Part shown: positions 16,427 through 25,375 of the stretch, piece after piece
Layout: every line of letters begins with the position of its first letter
Position numbering within the stretch: position 1 is the first letter of the stretch
Origin: Changchengzhania lutea
GTDB lineage: Bacteria; Bacteroidota; Bacteroidia; Flavobacteriales; Flavobacteriaceae
Direction: 5' to 3'
NCBI RefSeq assembly: GCF_006974145.1
Contig: NZ_CP039456.1
Coordinates: 3,782,499 to 3,846,498, forward strand
DNA length: 64,000 bases
The notes under the pieces: model-generated
The model's database searches: none
What the model was told of the DNA's origin: nothing
What the model saw: the letters and a program-made list of their open reading frames with translations, nothing else
Translations under genes and position numbers: made by a program

Positions 16427-17971
16427 TTACATCATGGCGTCAATAAGCCCCGCTTTTACACTAAGCCATAAAAAGTTAAAAACAGATTTGGTTTTATCTC
16501 TTTCAATACCTGTTTTTTTACCTTCCGAAAAATTACTTTTCCTTTTTTTGCTGTTATTAGATACCAAAAGATTAGCAATGGTAGATAAAAGTTTGTTTTT
16601 CTCCCTGCCGTTCGCTTTTAAAACCTCAATGGCAAACTCATCATAATTCATCTTCAAATCTATTGCAGATGCATGGTTGTTACCATCAATAGTAAAATAG
16701 GTTTCAAGAAGTTCACCCTTTAACTTTATATTTAAATTGGGTTCCATAAACTGGTTCATATGCGCTGCTTTAAGCATTCCCACTTGTGCCTTAAAAATAA
16801 AATTGTCATTTATATTATTCACATCAAATTCCCAATGGGATTTTATAGATGTATTCTCCATAAATATAGCATCTGTTTCTATAGTGGTTTTTATAGAACC
16901 CTCACCATAGGTATTGCTTACATTTTTTAATCTGGACTCTAATGCTGTAAACCTGAGTTTACCTGGATAAGCATTATAATTAACGCTTTCCTCATATAGA
17001 AATTCTCCCTCTACAATATTAATAGTATGCAGGGCAAGGTCAAAACTTAAATCTCTAAGCGTTTTACTATATAAGTTTTTTTGTTTGTAATTATCTGCCA
17101 CCAACTTATCTCTATAAACTGCTAATTTAGGTTTGAAAATGGTCATGGATTCTCCTTCAACATTAAATATACTATCCTGTTTAAAACCTAATTCCAAGGA
17201 ACTACAAATAATAGAATCTGCTGTTACACTATAATGATCTCGTTCATTTTTAATCTGTTTTGAGAAATCTTCTTTAGAATAGATTGTTTTTAATGCTATA
17301 GATTTTACAGAAGCAGATGTATTATTTATTCTAAATGCCCCTAAGTGTAAGCTTTCAAATTCACCAAGTTTTAATTCAACTGATTTGGCCAGCACATTAA
17401 AATCAGTAAAAGCTATGGGCATGTTTTTGTTATTGGAAACCTTATTGCTTACATTATTTAACTTTAAATTCAAGCGTTTTGTACTAAACAATAAAGAGTC
17501 CTTATCTAGAACCTTAGCTTTACCATTTATGATTTCAAAATTATTAATGGTTATTAATTTACCCTTAGACTTGCTTAAAAATTTGGAATATTGAGGTCTA
17601 TCTGCAAGCATATCACGATAATAAATTATATTGGGCTGATGTAATTTAATATCATTAATGCTAATTTTGTCATTAAACAGCATATCCCAATAACTTAAAT
17701 TTTCAACACTTATATCTTTAAACCCTACTTGTAATTTTATCTTTTTTGTAGTGTTTCCATATACGGCAAAGCGGGTGTGTTTTAACGTTGCATTTCCCAA
17801 TAAAGCGTTGACCGAAATATCTTTATACTGGACCTTAACCTGCTGTGGTAAAGCATCCAAGTAATCTGAAATTTCTTTTTTAATGAGGTAATTAGCTAAT
17901 GTTAATAAGCTGAGAACAGTTATAAAAACTGTGGATAGAATAATAAGTGTTTTTTTTAAATGTGAGGGCAT
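16427..17971 (-). CDS. AsmA/DUF748-like membrane-anchored protein
   Basis: A 514-residue protein with one N-terminal membrane anchor (about residues 8-28) and a long periplasmic beta-rich region. Segments such as VKYKDISVNALLGNATL, ISINDIKLHQPNIIYYRD and SAIDLKMNYDEFAIEVL are of the kind seen in AsmA-like and DUF748 proteins, a group with bridge-like lipid-transport members. The C-terminus has a basic, low-complexity stretch and ends with a hydrophobic segment. I cannot prove the family from motifs alone. It is upstream of the helicase gene on the same strand with 78 bases between. Confidence 0.6.
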   Translation of the reverse strand: MPSHLKKTLIILSTVFITVLSLLTLANYLIKKEISDYLDALPQQVKVQYKDISVNALLGNATLKHTRFAVYGNTTKKIKLQVGFKDISVENLSYWDMLFNDKISINDIKLHQPNIIYYRDMLADRPQYSKFLSKSKGKLITINNFEIINGKAKVLDKDSLLFSTKRLNLKLNNVSNKVSNNKNMPIAFTDFNVLAKSVELKLGEFESLHLGAFRINNTSASVKSIALKTIYSKEDFSKQIKNERDHYSVTADSIICSSLELGFKQDSIFNVEGESMTIFKPKLAVYRDKLVADNYKQKNLYSKTLRDLSFDLALHTINIVEGEFLYEESVNYNAYPGKLRFTALESRLKNVSNTYGEGSIKTTIETDAIFMENTSIKSHWEFDVNNINDNFIFKAQVGMLKAAHMNQFMEPNLNIKLKGELLETYFTIDGNNHASAIDLKMNYDEFAIEVLKANGREKNKLLSTIANLLVSNNSKKRKSNFSEGKKTGIERDKTKSVFNFLWLSVKAGLIDAMM

Positions 17972-18053
17972 CGTACAAAGATATATATATTCGATAGTCT
18001 ATAACAATTTATTTTAAATATCTTTAAGCACCAAAAAATCCACCAAGATTAAT

Positions 18054-19325
18054 ATGAAATACCTTATTTATATTTTTATTTTCTTCGGAATTACAATCAG
18101 TTTCGGACAAAATAATTTAGAAGATCAATACGAAGCTATTGAAGAAAAAGTTATTGAGTGGCGACGCGATTTTCATCAGAATCCTGAACTGTCTAACAGA
18201 GAGTTTAAAACAGCCGAAAAAATTGCAAAACATTTAAAATCCTTGGGTTTAGAAGTTCAAACAGGTGTGGCGCATACAGGTGTTGTTGCCTTATTAAAAG
18301 GAAAACAATCAGGTATGGTTATTGCGTTACGCGCAGATATTGATGCCTTGCCTGTAACCGAGAGAAATAATCTAGCTTTTAAATCTGAAGTTAAAACCAC
18401 GTTTTTAAATACAGAAACTGGGGTGATGCATGCCTGCGGTCACGACACGCATATCGCTATCTTGATGGGTGTTGCCGAAATACTTTCCAATAACAAGGAT
18501 AAAATAAACGGTACTGTAAAGTTTATTTTTCAACCCGCAGAAGAAGGGCCACCACCTGGTGAAGAAGGCGGTGCAAAACTAATGATTAAAGAGGGTGTTT
18601 TAGAAAACCCTAAAGTGGATGCTATTTTTGGATTACACATCAATTCCCAAACCCCAGTTGGAACCATAAAATATAAAACTCAAGGTATTATGGCGGCCGT
18701 AGAGCGATTTACAATTCATGTTAAAGGAAAGCAAACCCATGGCTCACAACCTTGGTCTGGCGTAGATCCTATATTAATTTCTGCAAAAATTATTGATGGG
18801 CTACAAACCATTATAAGTAGAGAAGCCAAATTAATTGAAGAAGCTGCCGTAATCACCGTTGGCAAAATTACGAGTGGCACACGATTTAACATCATTCCAG
18901 AATCTGCAGAAATGATTGGAACCTTGCGAACACTAAATCCTGAAATGAAAACATTAATCGTGAAACGCATGCATGAGATGGTAGAAACCATAGCAAAAGC
19001 CTATGGCGGTTCTGCCACCATTACATTTGAGAATTTCACAGCCATTACTTATAATAATCCAGAGCTGGTAAATAACATGCTCCCAAGTCTGAAAAAAGTA
19101 GCAGGGGAAAAAAATGTAACTATTATGAAAGCCACAACAGGGGGTGAAGATTTTTCATATTTCCAAGAAGTAATTCCTGGTTTTTATTTCTTTGTTGGTG
19201 GAATGACACCTGGTGCTGTTGAATCATTTCCACACCATACTCCAGATTTCACTATTGATGAAGACGGATTACTATTAGGAGTAAAAGCATTAACACAAAT
19301 TACCTTTGACTTTTTAAATAACTAG
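18054..19325 (+). CDS. Exported M20-family amidohydrolase (peptidase M20D)
   Basis: A 423-residue protein with a signal peptide (probable cleavage SFG|Q near residue 19). The metal site of the IAA-amino-acid hydrolase/hippuricase group is visible: HACGHDTHIA near residues 127-136, PAEEGPPPGEEGGA near 164-177 and a late H in HHTPDF. It hydrolyses N-acyl amino acids or similar amides in the periplasm. Signal-bearing members are common in flavobacteria. The next gene begins one base after its stop, so the two are likely co-transcribed, although no functional link is known. Confidence 0.92.
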   Translation: MKYLIYIFIFFGITISFGQNNLEDQYEAIEEKVIEWRRDFHQNPELSNREFKTAEKIAKHLKSLGLEVQTGVAHTGVVALLKGKQSGMVIALRADIDALPVTERNNLAFKSEVKTTFLNTETGVMHACGHDTHIAILMGVAEILSNNKDKINGTVKFIFQPAEEGPPPGEEGGAKLMIKEGVLENPKVDAIFGLHINSQTPVGTIKYKTQGIMAAVERFTIHVKGKQTHGSQPWSGVDPILISAKIIDGLQTIISREAKLIEEAAVITVGKITSGTRFNIIPESAEMIGTLRTLNPEMKTLIVKRMHEMVETIAKAYGGSATITFENFTAITYNNPELVNNMLPSLKKVAGEKNVTIMKATTGGEDFSYFQEVIPGFYFFVGGMTPGAVESFPHHTPDFTIDEDGLLLGVKALTQITFDFLNN

Positions 19326-19326
19326 C

Positions 19327-20898
19327 ATGGATCCTATTTTAAACTTTTTATCAAACGTACCGTGGTGGGTTTGGGTACTCATTATTGTATTAATAGTTGC
19401 CATTAGGGACCGTGTACAGCGACATCATACCATTAGCAGAAACTTCCCCATTGTTGGCCATTTTAGATATTGGTTAGAAGGTATTGGCCCAGAACTCAGG
19501 CAGTATTTGGTGGCTAATAATAGAGAAGAATTGCCTTTTAACCGTATTGAGCGAGGTTGGGTGTATGCTTCTGCTAAAAGTGAGAACAATTATGAGGGCT
19601 TCGGCACCGATAGAGATATTTATGCGCATCAGCATATTTTTATCAATAATGCCATGATTCCTTATAAAGTAGAGGAAAATCATCCAAATGCAACGAATAA
19701 ATACTTCTTACCCTGTGCCAAAGTTATGGGAGCGTTTCATAAACGTAAAAAGCCATACAGACCCGCTTCAGTTATTAATGTTTCAGCGATGAGTTTTGGT
19801 TCATTATCCGCGAAAGCGATAGAATCCTTAAATAAAGGTGTTAAAATGGCCCATGCTTATCACAATACCGGTGAAGGTGGCCTATCCCCATATCACAGTC
19901 ATGGTGGCGATGTTGTGTTTCATTTTGGAACTGGTTATTTTGGGGTACGCGCTGAGGATGGTCATTTTTCTATGGAAAAGATGAAACAACTGGTTGAGGA
20001 TAATCCTTTTATTCGGGCTATAGAATTAAAAATTTCACAAGGTGCTAAACCGGGGAAAGGTGGTGTTCTTCCAGGATCAAAAATAAGTCAGGAAATTGCA
20101 GATATTAGAGGAGTTCCTGTAGGCAAAGATGTGCTTTCGCCTCCTAACCATAAAGCATTTACCACCATTCCTGAAATGGTCGATTTTATTGAAGCTATTG
20201 CCGAGGAAACGGGATTGCCCGTGGGTATAAAAGCCGCTATTGGTAAATTAGAGCAATGGGAAGAATTAGCAGATATCATGAAGACTACTGGTAGAGGACC
20301 AGATTTTATAACCGTTGATGGTGGCGAAGGTGGCACTGGTGCTGCACCGCCAAGTTTTGCCGATCATGTGTCTCTCCCTTGGGTTTATGGATTTGGTGAT
20401 TTATATAAATTATTTTTGGATAAAGGACTTGCAGACCGAATCGTGTTTATAGGAAGCGGGAAATTAGGATTCCCTGGAAAAGCGGCTATGGCCTTTGCTA
20501 TGGGAGCAGATTGTATCAATGTAGCAAGAGAAGCCATGATGAGTATTGGTTGTATCCAAGCACAGGTGTGCCACACCAACAGATGCCCAAGTGGTGTGGC
20601 GACTCAAAATAAATGGTTACAGCGTGGTATTGATGTGCCTTTAAAATCTGAACGCTTAGCACAGTATTTCAAAACCTTTAGAAAAGAATTCTTAGAGATA
20701 ACACATGCCGCAGGTTACGAACATCCTTGTCAATTTAAGATGGGTGATATTGAAATGAATGTTGACGACCACAATCTCTCGCAAGAATTAAACAGAACAT
20801 ATCTCTATGACAAATTGCCCGTTCCATTTCATGGAATGCAAGAATTAAAAGATTGTTTATATTTGGGGGGAGCTAAAAGTAACCTTAAAACGAATTAA
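19327..20898 (+). CDS. FMN-binding glutamate synthase-like protein with membrane anchor
   Basis: A 523-residue protein with an N-terminal membrane helix (about residues 12-24) and a single domain like the FMN and iron-sulfur part of glutamate synthase. Visible motifs are INVSAMSFGSLS, GEGGLSPYH, the FMN phosphate loop TVDGGEGGTGAAPP near residues 327-340, and a Cys cluster CIQAQVCHTNRCPSG near 412-426 that would hold a 3Fe-4S cluster. No glutaminase domain is present, so it is not a complete GOGAT; the physiological substrate is unknown. It follows the M20 gene with one base between. Confidence 0.9.
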   Translation: MDPILNFLSNVPWWVWVLIIVLIVAIRDRVQRHHTISRNFPIVGHFRYWLEGIGPELRQYLVANNREELPFNRIERGWVYASAKSENNYEGFGTDRDIYAHQHIFINNAMIPYKVEENHPNATNKYFLPCAKVMGAFHKRKKPYRPASVINVSAMSFGSLSAKAIESLNKGVKMAHAYHNTGEGGLSPYHSHGGDVVFHFGTGYFGVRAEDGHFSMEKMKQLVEDNPFIRAIELKISQGAKPGKGGVLPGSKISQEIADIRGVPVGKDVLSPPNHKAFTTIPEMVDFIEAIAEETGLPVGIKAAIGKLEQWEELADIMKTTGRGPDFITVDGGEGGTGAAPPSFADHVSLPWVYGFGDLYKLFLDKGLADRIVFIGSGKLGFPGKAAMAFAMGADCINVAREAMMSIGCIQAQVCHTNRCPSGVATQNKWLQRGIDVPLKSERLAQYFKTFRKEFLEITHAAGYEHPCQFKMGDIEMNVDDHNLSQELNRTYLYDKLPVPFHGMQELKDCLYLGGAKSNLKTN

Positions 20899-20904
20899 TA
20901 TATT

Positions 20905-21426
20905 ATGGACGCCAACAGAATTATCGACCTCTTTTTATTCGCTATTCCGTCTTTAATAACGGGTCTTATCGCTTATTATTTTTTTAGGGAGCACACCAAA
21001 AATGAAGACGGAAGAAGACGCTTTCTTTTAAAAAAAGATATGCAAATAAACGCCATGCCATTGCGCTTACAAGCCTATGAACGCATGGCTATTTTTTTAG
21101 AGCGGATTTCGCCATCAAAATTACTGATAAGAATAACCCCAACTAGCTCAAATAAAGATGATTACGAAGCTTTAATTATACAAAGCATTGAACAAGAATT
21201 TGAACACAATTTATCACAACAAATTTACGTATCAGACCGCTGTTGGAGCATTATTACCACGGCTAAAAATGCTACGATTCAATTGATAAGGAAAGCTAAT
21301 TTATCTGAAAAAACAGATACTGCAAATAAACTTCGTGAGGTGGTTTTAACAGAAATGATGGAACGCCGTTCGCCAAGTGATGCGGCACTTTCTTTTATTA
21401 AGGAAGAAGTTTCAGATATGTGGTAA
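20905..21426 (+). CDS. Conserved small membrane-anchored protein (DUF7935-like)
   Basis: A 173-residue protein with one N-terminal membrane helix (about residues 8-27), a basic stretch (GRRRFLLKKD), then a soluble helical domain containing LRLQAYERMAIFLERISP. This resembles a Bacteroidota-specific domain family that I recall as DUF7935; no activity is known. It starts six bases after the glutamate-synthase-like gene and is convergent with the patatin gene one base away, so it ends the M20-GOGAT-like transcript. Confidence 0.7.
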   Translation: MDANRIIDLFLFAIPSLITGLIAYYFFREHTKNEDGRRRFLLKKDMQINAMPLRLQAYERMAIFLERISPSKLLIRITPTSSNKDDYEALIIQSIEQEFEHNLSQQIYVSDRCWSIITTAKNATIQLIRKANLSEKTDTANKLREVVLTEMMERRSPSDAALSFIKEEVSDMW

Positions 21427-21427
21427 A

Positions 21428-22339
21428 TTACTCGATGCGAATTTTATTTGATTTATCGAGGTTATGCTTTTCACTAGCATACTCAAAACCTTGTTCCCAC
21501 CAAGACTTCATTAGCTTCTTATTAAAAATAAGCGAATTTTCAGTGAGTTTAGAAGGTGTGTAATATATATTAAGTTTCACATTTTTATTTTTTGCCGCCA
21601 GTTTCCCTATGGTGATATCACTACGTTCCACCTGATCTAATAAATGCCCAAATAGATTAATCATTAACGAGAATGGATTTTTACCCAAAACCTTATTGTA
21701 TTCCATATGTTCAGACTCTAAAACTACCGCATCCACTTCAGTAGCACCTCTTAGAATAGCTTCGCGAATGGGCACCACACAACCTAAACCGCCATCGGCA
21801 TACTCAAAACCATCCTTTTTAACTAAGGACATAAACGGTATGTAATTGCAAGAGATCCATATCCAATCGCAAAATTCTTCATAAGTAAAATCCTTAATAG
21901 ACTTATACTCTACTCTATTTTTAGATAAGTTAGAAACCGTCACCACGACATCCTCTTTATTTGCTATGATGTTATTATACTCTTCCTTTGAAAAATTCCT
22001 GTTTATATGCCTTCTTAAAGACTTACTTTCTCCAAACGTTCGCTTCATTTTTATAAATTGCCAGAGCACATTTAAAAAATCTATCGATACAAATTCCCGA
22101 TCACCCTTTTTACGGATTACGAATGGATTCACACTAAATATGTCATTTTGATTGACACTCGTGAAAATATTATAAAGTTTATCAATTTGTCCTGCAGCCA
22201 GATGCGGTACGAGCAAACTACCGGTAGAAGTCCCCAAATACATATCATAGTTGCGTCCCTCCTCCTGTATTAAATATTGAGCTACACCACCTGCATAGGC
22301 GCCTTTACTACCGCCACCTGAAATTACCAATGCTTTCAT
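21428..22339 (-). CDS. Patatin-like phospholipase (second of a tandem pair)
   Basis: A 303-residue patatin-family lipid acyl hydrolase. The oxyanion loop SGGGSKGAYAGG (residues 7-18), the nucleophile in GTSTGS (Ser near residue 40) and the dyad Asp in DGGLG near residue 185 are present. No signal peptide is seen, so it is cytoplasmic or peripheral. It is a close paralog of the gene immediately upstream: both share KALVISGGGSKG, the YKSIKDFTYEEFCDWIW segment and the same length. The two ORFs overlap by four bases. Confidence 0.92.
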   Translation of the reverse strand: MKALVISGGGSKGAYAGGVAQYLIQEEGRNYDMYLGTSTGSLLVPHLAAGQIDKLYNIFTSVNQNDIFSVNPFVIRKKGDREFVSIDFLNVLWQFIKMKRTFGESKSLRRHINRNFSKEEYNNIIANKEDVVVTVSNLSKNRVEYKSIKDFTYEEFCDWIWISCNYIPFMSLVKKDGFEYADGGLGCVVPIREAILRGATEVDAVVLESEHMEYNKVLGKNPFSLMINLFGHLLDQVERSDITIGKLAAKNKNVKLNIYYTPSKLTENSLIFNKKLMKSWWEQGFEYASEKHNLDKSNKIRIE

Positions 22340-23241
22340 TCTGTTTCTAAAGGGCTTAATTGTTCGTTCTTATATTTGGCGTAAACATAACCACTTTTCC
22401 ACCATTTCACCATCTTTTCTTTGTCAAAAATTAATGAATTGGTGGTAAGAACGGTTGGTGCATAATAAAAATCTATAATGGCTTCGTTATGATTTGCGAC
22501 AAATTTACCAATTCTGATATTTTGGGCTTCAATTCTATCAAGCATAAAACTGAACATATTTGTTAGTAAGGAAAATGGATTTCTGGAGGACATTCTGTTT
22601 AATTGGTTGGTCTCTGTTTGCAATATAATGGCATCAACACTGGTAGCGCCTCTTTTTATAGCTTCTTCAATAGGAACCATGGACCCTAATCCACCATCAG
22701 CATATTCACAACCGCCTTTTTTTACCAAAGTCATGAATGGCGTGTAATTACAGGAAACCCAAATCCAATCACAGAATTCTTCATAAGTAAAATCCTTGAT
22801 TGACTTGTATTCCACTTGATTCAAAGATAAATTTGAAACGGTTACTACCACATCCTTTGTACTGTTTTTAATATGTATAAATTCATTTTTAGTGAGGGTC
22901 TGTCTAATAAGTTGTTTTAAATTATGGCTTTCTCCGAAGGTCTTACTGCCCTTCATAATATTTTTTATGACATTAAAGTGGTTTATTTTTATAGTTTCAA
23001 TGCCTCTCTTTTTTTTAATAAGAAATGGGCATCTACTAAATATGGAACCTTGATTGACACTGGTGTAAACTTGCTTTATTTTTTCAACATTATTAAGTGC
23101 TAAATGGGACACAAGTAAACTTCCGGTTGACGTGCCGATAAAAATATCATATTGCTTTTTCTTAGTTTCGATAAGATATTGCGCAACGCCTCCGGCAAAA
23201 GCCCCTTTACTACCACCACCAGAAATCACTAATGCTTTCAT
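22336..23241 (-). CDS. Patatin-like phospholipase (first of a tandem pair)
   Basis: A 301-residue patatin-family hydrolase with SGGGSKGAFAGG, GTSTGSL and DGGLG at the same positions as its neighbour. The stop codon overlaps the start of the downstream paralog (ATGA), so the pair is translated together. The two proteins differ mainly in the middle (residues 75-120) and at the C-terminus, suggesting different substrates. It lies 67 bases downstream of the M1 aminopeptidase gene on the same strand. Confidence 0.92.
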   Translation of the reverse strand: MKALVISGGGSKGAFAGGVAQYLIETKKKQYDIFIGTSTGSLLVSHLALNNVEKIKQVYTSVNQGSIFSRCPFLIKKKRGIETIKINHFNVIKNIMKGSKTFGESHNLKQLIRQTLTKNEFIHIKNSTKDVVVTVSNLSLNQVEYKSIKDFTYEEFCDWIWVSCNYTPFMTLVKKGGCEYADGGLGSMVPIEEAIKRGATSVDAIILQTETNQLNRMSSRNPFSLLTNMFSFMLDRIEAQNIRIGKFVANHNEAIIDFYYAPTVLTTNSLIFDKEKMVKWWKSGYVYAKYKNEQLSPLETE

Positions 23242-23308
23242 TATAGTTTTAATGTTAATTTAAGCTAATATTACTTAAATAATTGATGAAACAAAAACCC
23301 AAAATCAA

Positions 23309-25303
23309 TTAATTTTTTAACACCTCTTTCGCAAACTTTGAAAACCGCCAATTATGATGATTGGTAGCTTGATTTAGATTTTTTTGACATGCCTCACGGC
23401 ACGCATTTATTTGCGCTAAATATTGAAAAGCATTCTGGCGGATTTCGAAACCATATTTCGGACTAGTATAATCCGTTAATTCGTCAAAGTACCGGTATTT
23501 ATTTTGGAGCTCAAAATCTTCAGTAATTAAAGCAAGTGTTAGCCAAAGAATGTGAATATTTTTATCATTAAAACCCTGAATACCTTTAGTCTGACCTAGG
23601 TATTGGTTTCGCTCTTGCGGAAAGCTTTGCCAGAGATTGAACAATGCCGCTTCGATAGTTACATATGATGTATCGGTTAAAAGCGTTTCATAATCTGCTT
23701 TTAATTCTGAAGGCATCTGAGACATGGTTTTAGCAACTTCTTGACGAACTTTTAAATCCTTTGATTTTAGAACAGACCTGATCAGCTTCCTATTATCAAC
23801 CGTTGTGTCTTTCATCAATTCCTTAAAAACAGATACTCTATAAAAATCGCTAATCCCATGAAAAGCTGCATCCCAATCAACATATAATTTTGATGATTCC
23901 AATTGTAACTTAAAACTTGCTCCACTTTGATTCGGATATTTAATGTTTAGAATTTCACTTGACCGTTTTATTAATTCAGTTCGAAACGATTCAGTATTTA
24001 TTAAATAATCTTGAACAAATTCATCCAAATCTTGACCACTCACGCGCTCAACTTCATTTATAAAATCATCAGTCTCCACATTTTTAAATTGATATTTTAA
24101 CAAATAATTTTTAACTGCCGTTTTAAAAACCTTATCCCCTACTTTTTCTCGTAACAAATGTAATATCCAAGTGCCTTTTTTGTAAAACGTTGCACCACTG
24201 GAATTAGGGTCCAAAAGCGAAGTACTTCCTCCCGCTTGGTCTTGTTCCAATAATTCTTGAGCGTATTCGTAGAGCCTACAATAGTAATAATCATCTCCAA
24301 ACACAGCCTTCTCTGCTAATAATGCATAATAGGTAGCAAATCCCTCCTGTAACCAGTGGTGTGTTCCGGAAGTTTCAGTGACTAAATTGCCAAACCATTG
24401 GTGTGCTAATTCATGAGCATTGACATTGACATAATTTTTATCCACAAATGCAATAGAATCAATAACGAAACCATCAGAAAAAATAGTGGTACTTGTGTTT
24501 TCCATTCCAGCATACAAAAAGTCTTTGACAGGAACTTGCTTATAATTTTGCCAAGGATATGGGACACCAATGTCTTCTTCCAAAAAATCAAATATCTGTT
24601 TTGTATAGCGATAGGTCGGTTCAAATTTTGTCGAATCCTCTGGGTAGTAATACATTTCTAAAGGAATTCCACTTTTAGAATACGCTAACTTTTTATCGTA
24701 ATTACCAATAGCCAAAGCCACCAAATAGCTAGACATAGGCTGCTGCATATCGTAATGCCAAGTCGTTGTTGAGTCGTTGATTTGTTTTTCTATTAGTTTT
24801 CCATTTGCAATGACTTTATAGTCTTTATCAAAAGTAACAGTCAAATCAAATTCCAATTTTTCATTCATATCATCAAAACTAGGGAGCCAATTACTGGTGT
24901 ATTTCCCTTGACCTTGGGTCCAAATTTGCCCTGAGCCTACTGAAGGGTTTCCCCAACCAATAAAATACATAGCTTTTTTTGGTGTAGCTTTATAACTGAG
25001 ACGAATTTCATTATTTGAAGAAGGTTGAAAATCATGAATCAACCATAATTTAGTCCCATCATTGTGCGTTGCAACAGCTTCTTTATTAAAGTAAACACTC
25101 TCAGACGCCATCTTCTGCGCATCAATAAAAATGGAATCCACGGGTTTTAAAATATCGAAAGTGTAGGTTACCGAACCTGCAACTGACTTCTCATAGGGGT
25201 TTATATCAAGTTTTGCCGTAACCTGATTAAAATCGACAGCATCAATTTGCTGCGCATAAAAAACATGGCAAATTAAGTAGATGAATAAAATGAGATGTTT
25301 CAT
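23309..25303 (-). CDS. Exported M1-family metallopeptidase
   Basis: A 664-residue gluzincin aminopeptidase from the ATG at 25303, which begins with a signal peptide (MKHLILFIYLICHVFYA|QQ). The exopeptidase motif appears as AGMENTST, the zinc site is HELAHQWFGN followed by LQEGFATYYA, and the usual catalytic Tyr is likely in the HLLRE/FYKKG region. The C-terminal part is helical. It removes N-terminal amino acids from peptides outside the cytoplasm. The longer frame to 25393 adds 30 residues lacking signal character and is rejected. It is divergent from recG. Confidence 0.93.
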   Translation of the reverse strand: MKHLILFIYLICHVFYAQQIDAVDFNQVTAKLDINPYEKSVAGSVTYTFDILKPVDSIFIDAQKMASESVYFNKEAVATHNDGTKLWLIHDFQPSSNNEIRLSYKATPKKAMYFIGWGNPSVGSGQIWTQGQGKYTSNWLPSFDDMNEKLEFDLTVTFDKDYKVIANGKLIEKQINDSTTTWHYDMQQPMSSYLVALAIGNYDKKLAYSKSGIPLEMYYYPEDSTKFEPTYRYTKQIFDFLEEDIGVPYPWQNYKQVPVKDFLYAGMENTSTTIFSDGFVIDSIAFVDKNYVNVNAHELAHQWFGNLVTETSGTHHWLQEGFATYYALLAEKAVFGDDYYYCRLYEYAQELLEQDQAGGSTSLLDPNSSGATFYKKGTWILHLLREKVGDKVFKTAVKNYLLKYQFKNVETDDFINEVERVSGQDLDEFVQDYLINTESFRTELIKRSSEILNIKYPNQSGASFKLQLESSKLYVDWDAAFHGISDFYRVSVFKELMKDTTVDNRKLIRSVLKSKDLKVRQEVAKTMSQMPSELKADYETLLTDTSYVTIEAALFNLWQSFPQERNQYLGQTKGIQGFNDKNIHILWLTLALITEDFELQNKYRYFDELTDYTSPKYGFEIRQNAFQYLAQINACREACQKNLNQATNHHNWRFSKFAKEVLKN

Positions 25304-25375
25304 GATTTGTAGACAGCAATGATTAGACCAAAATAGTACTTTTAATCTTAATTGAAATACCCTAAATTCGCCTTT

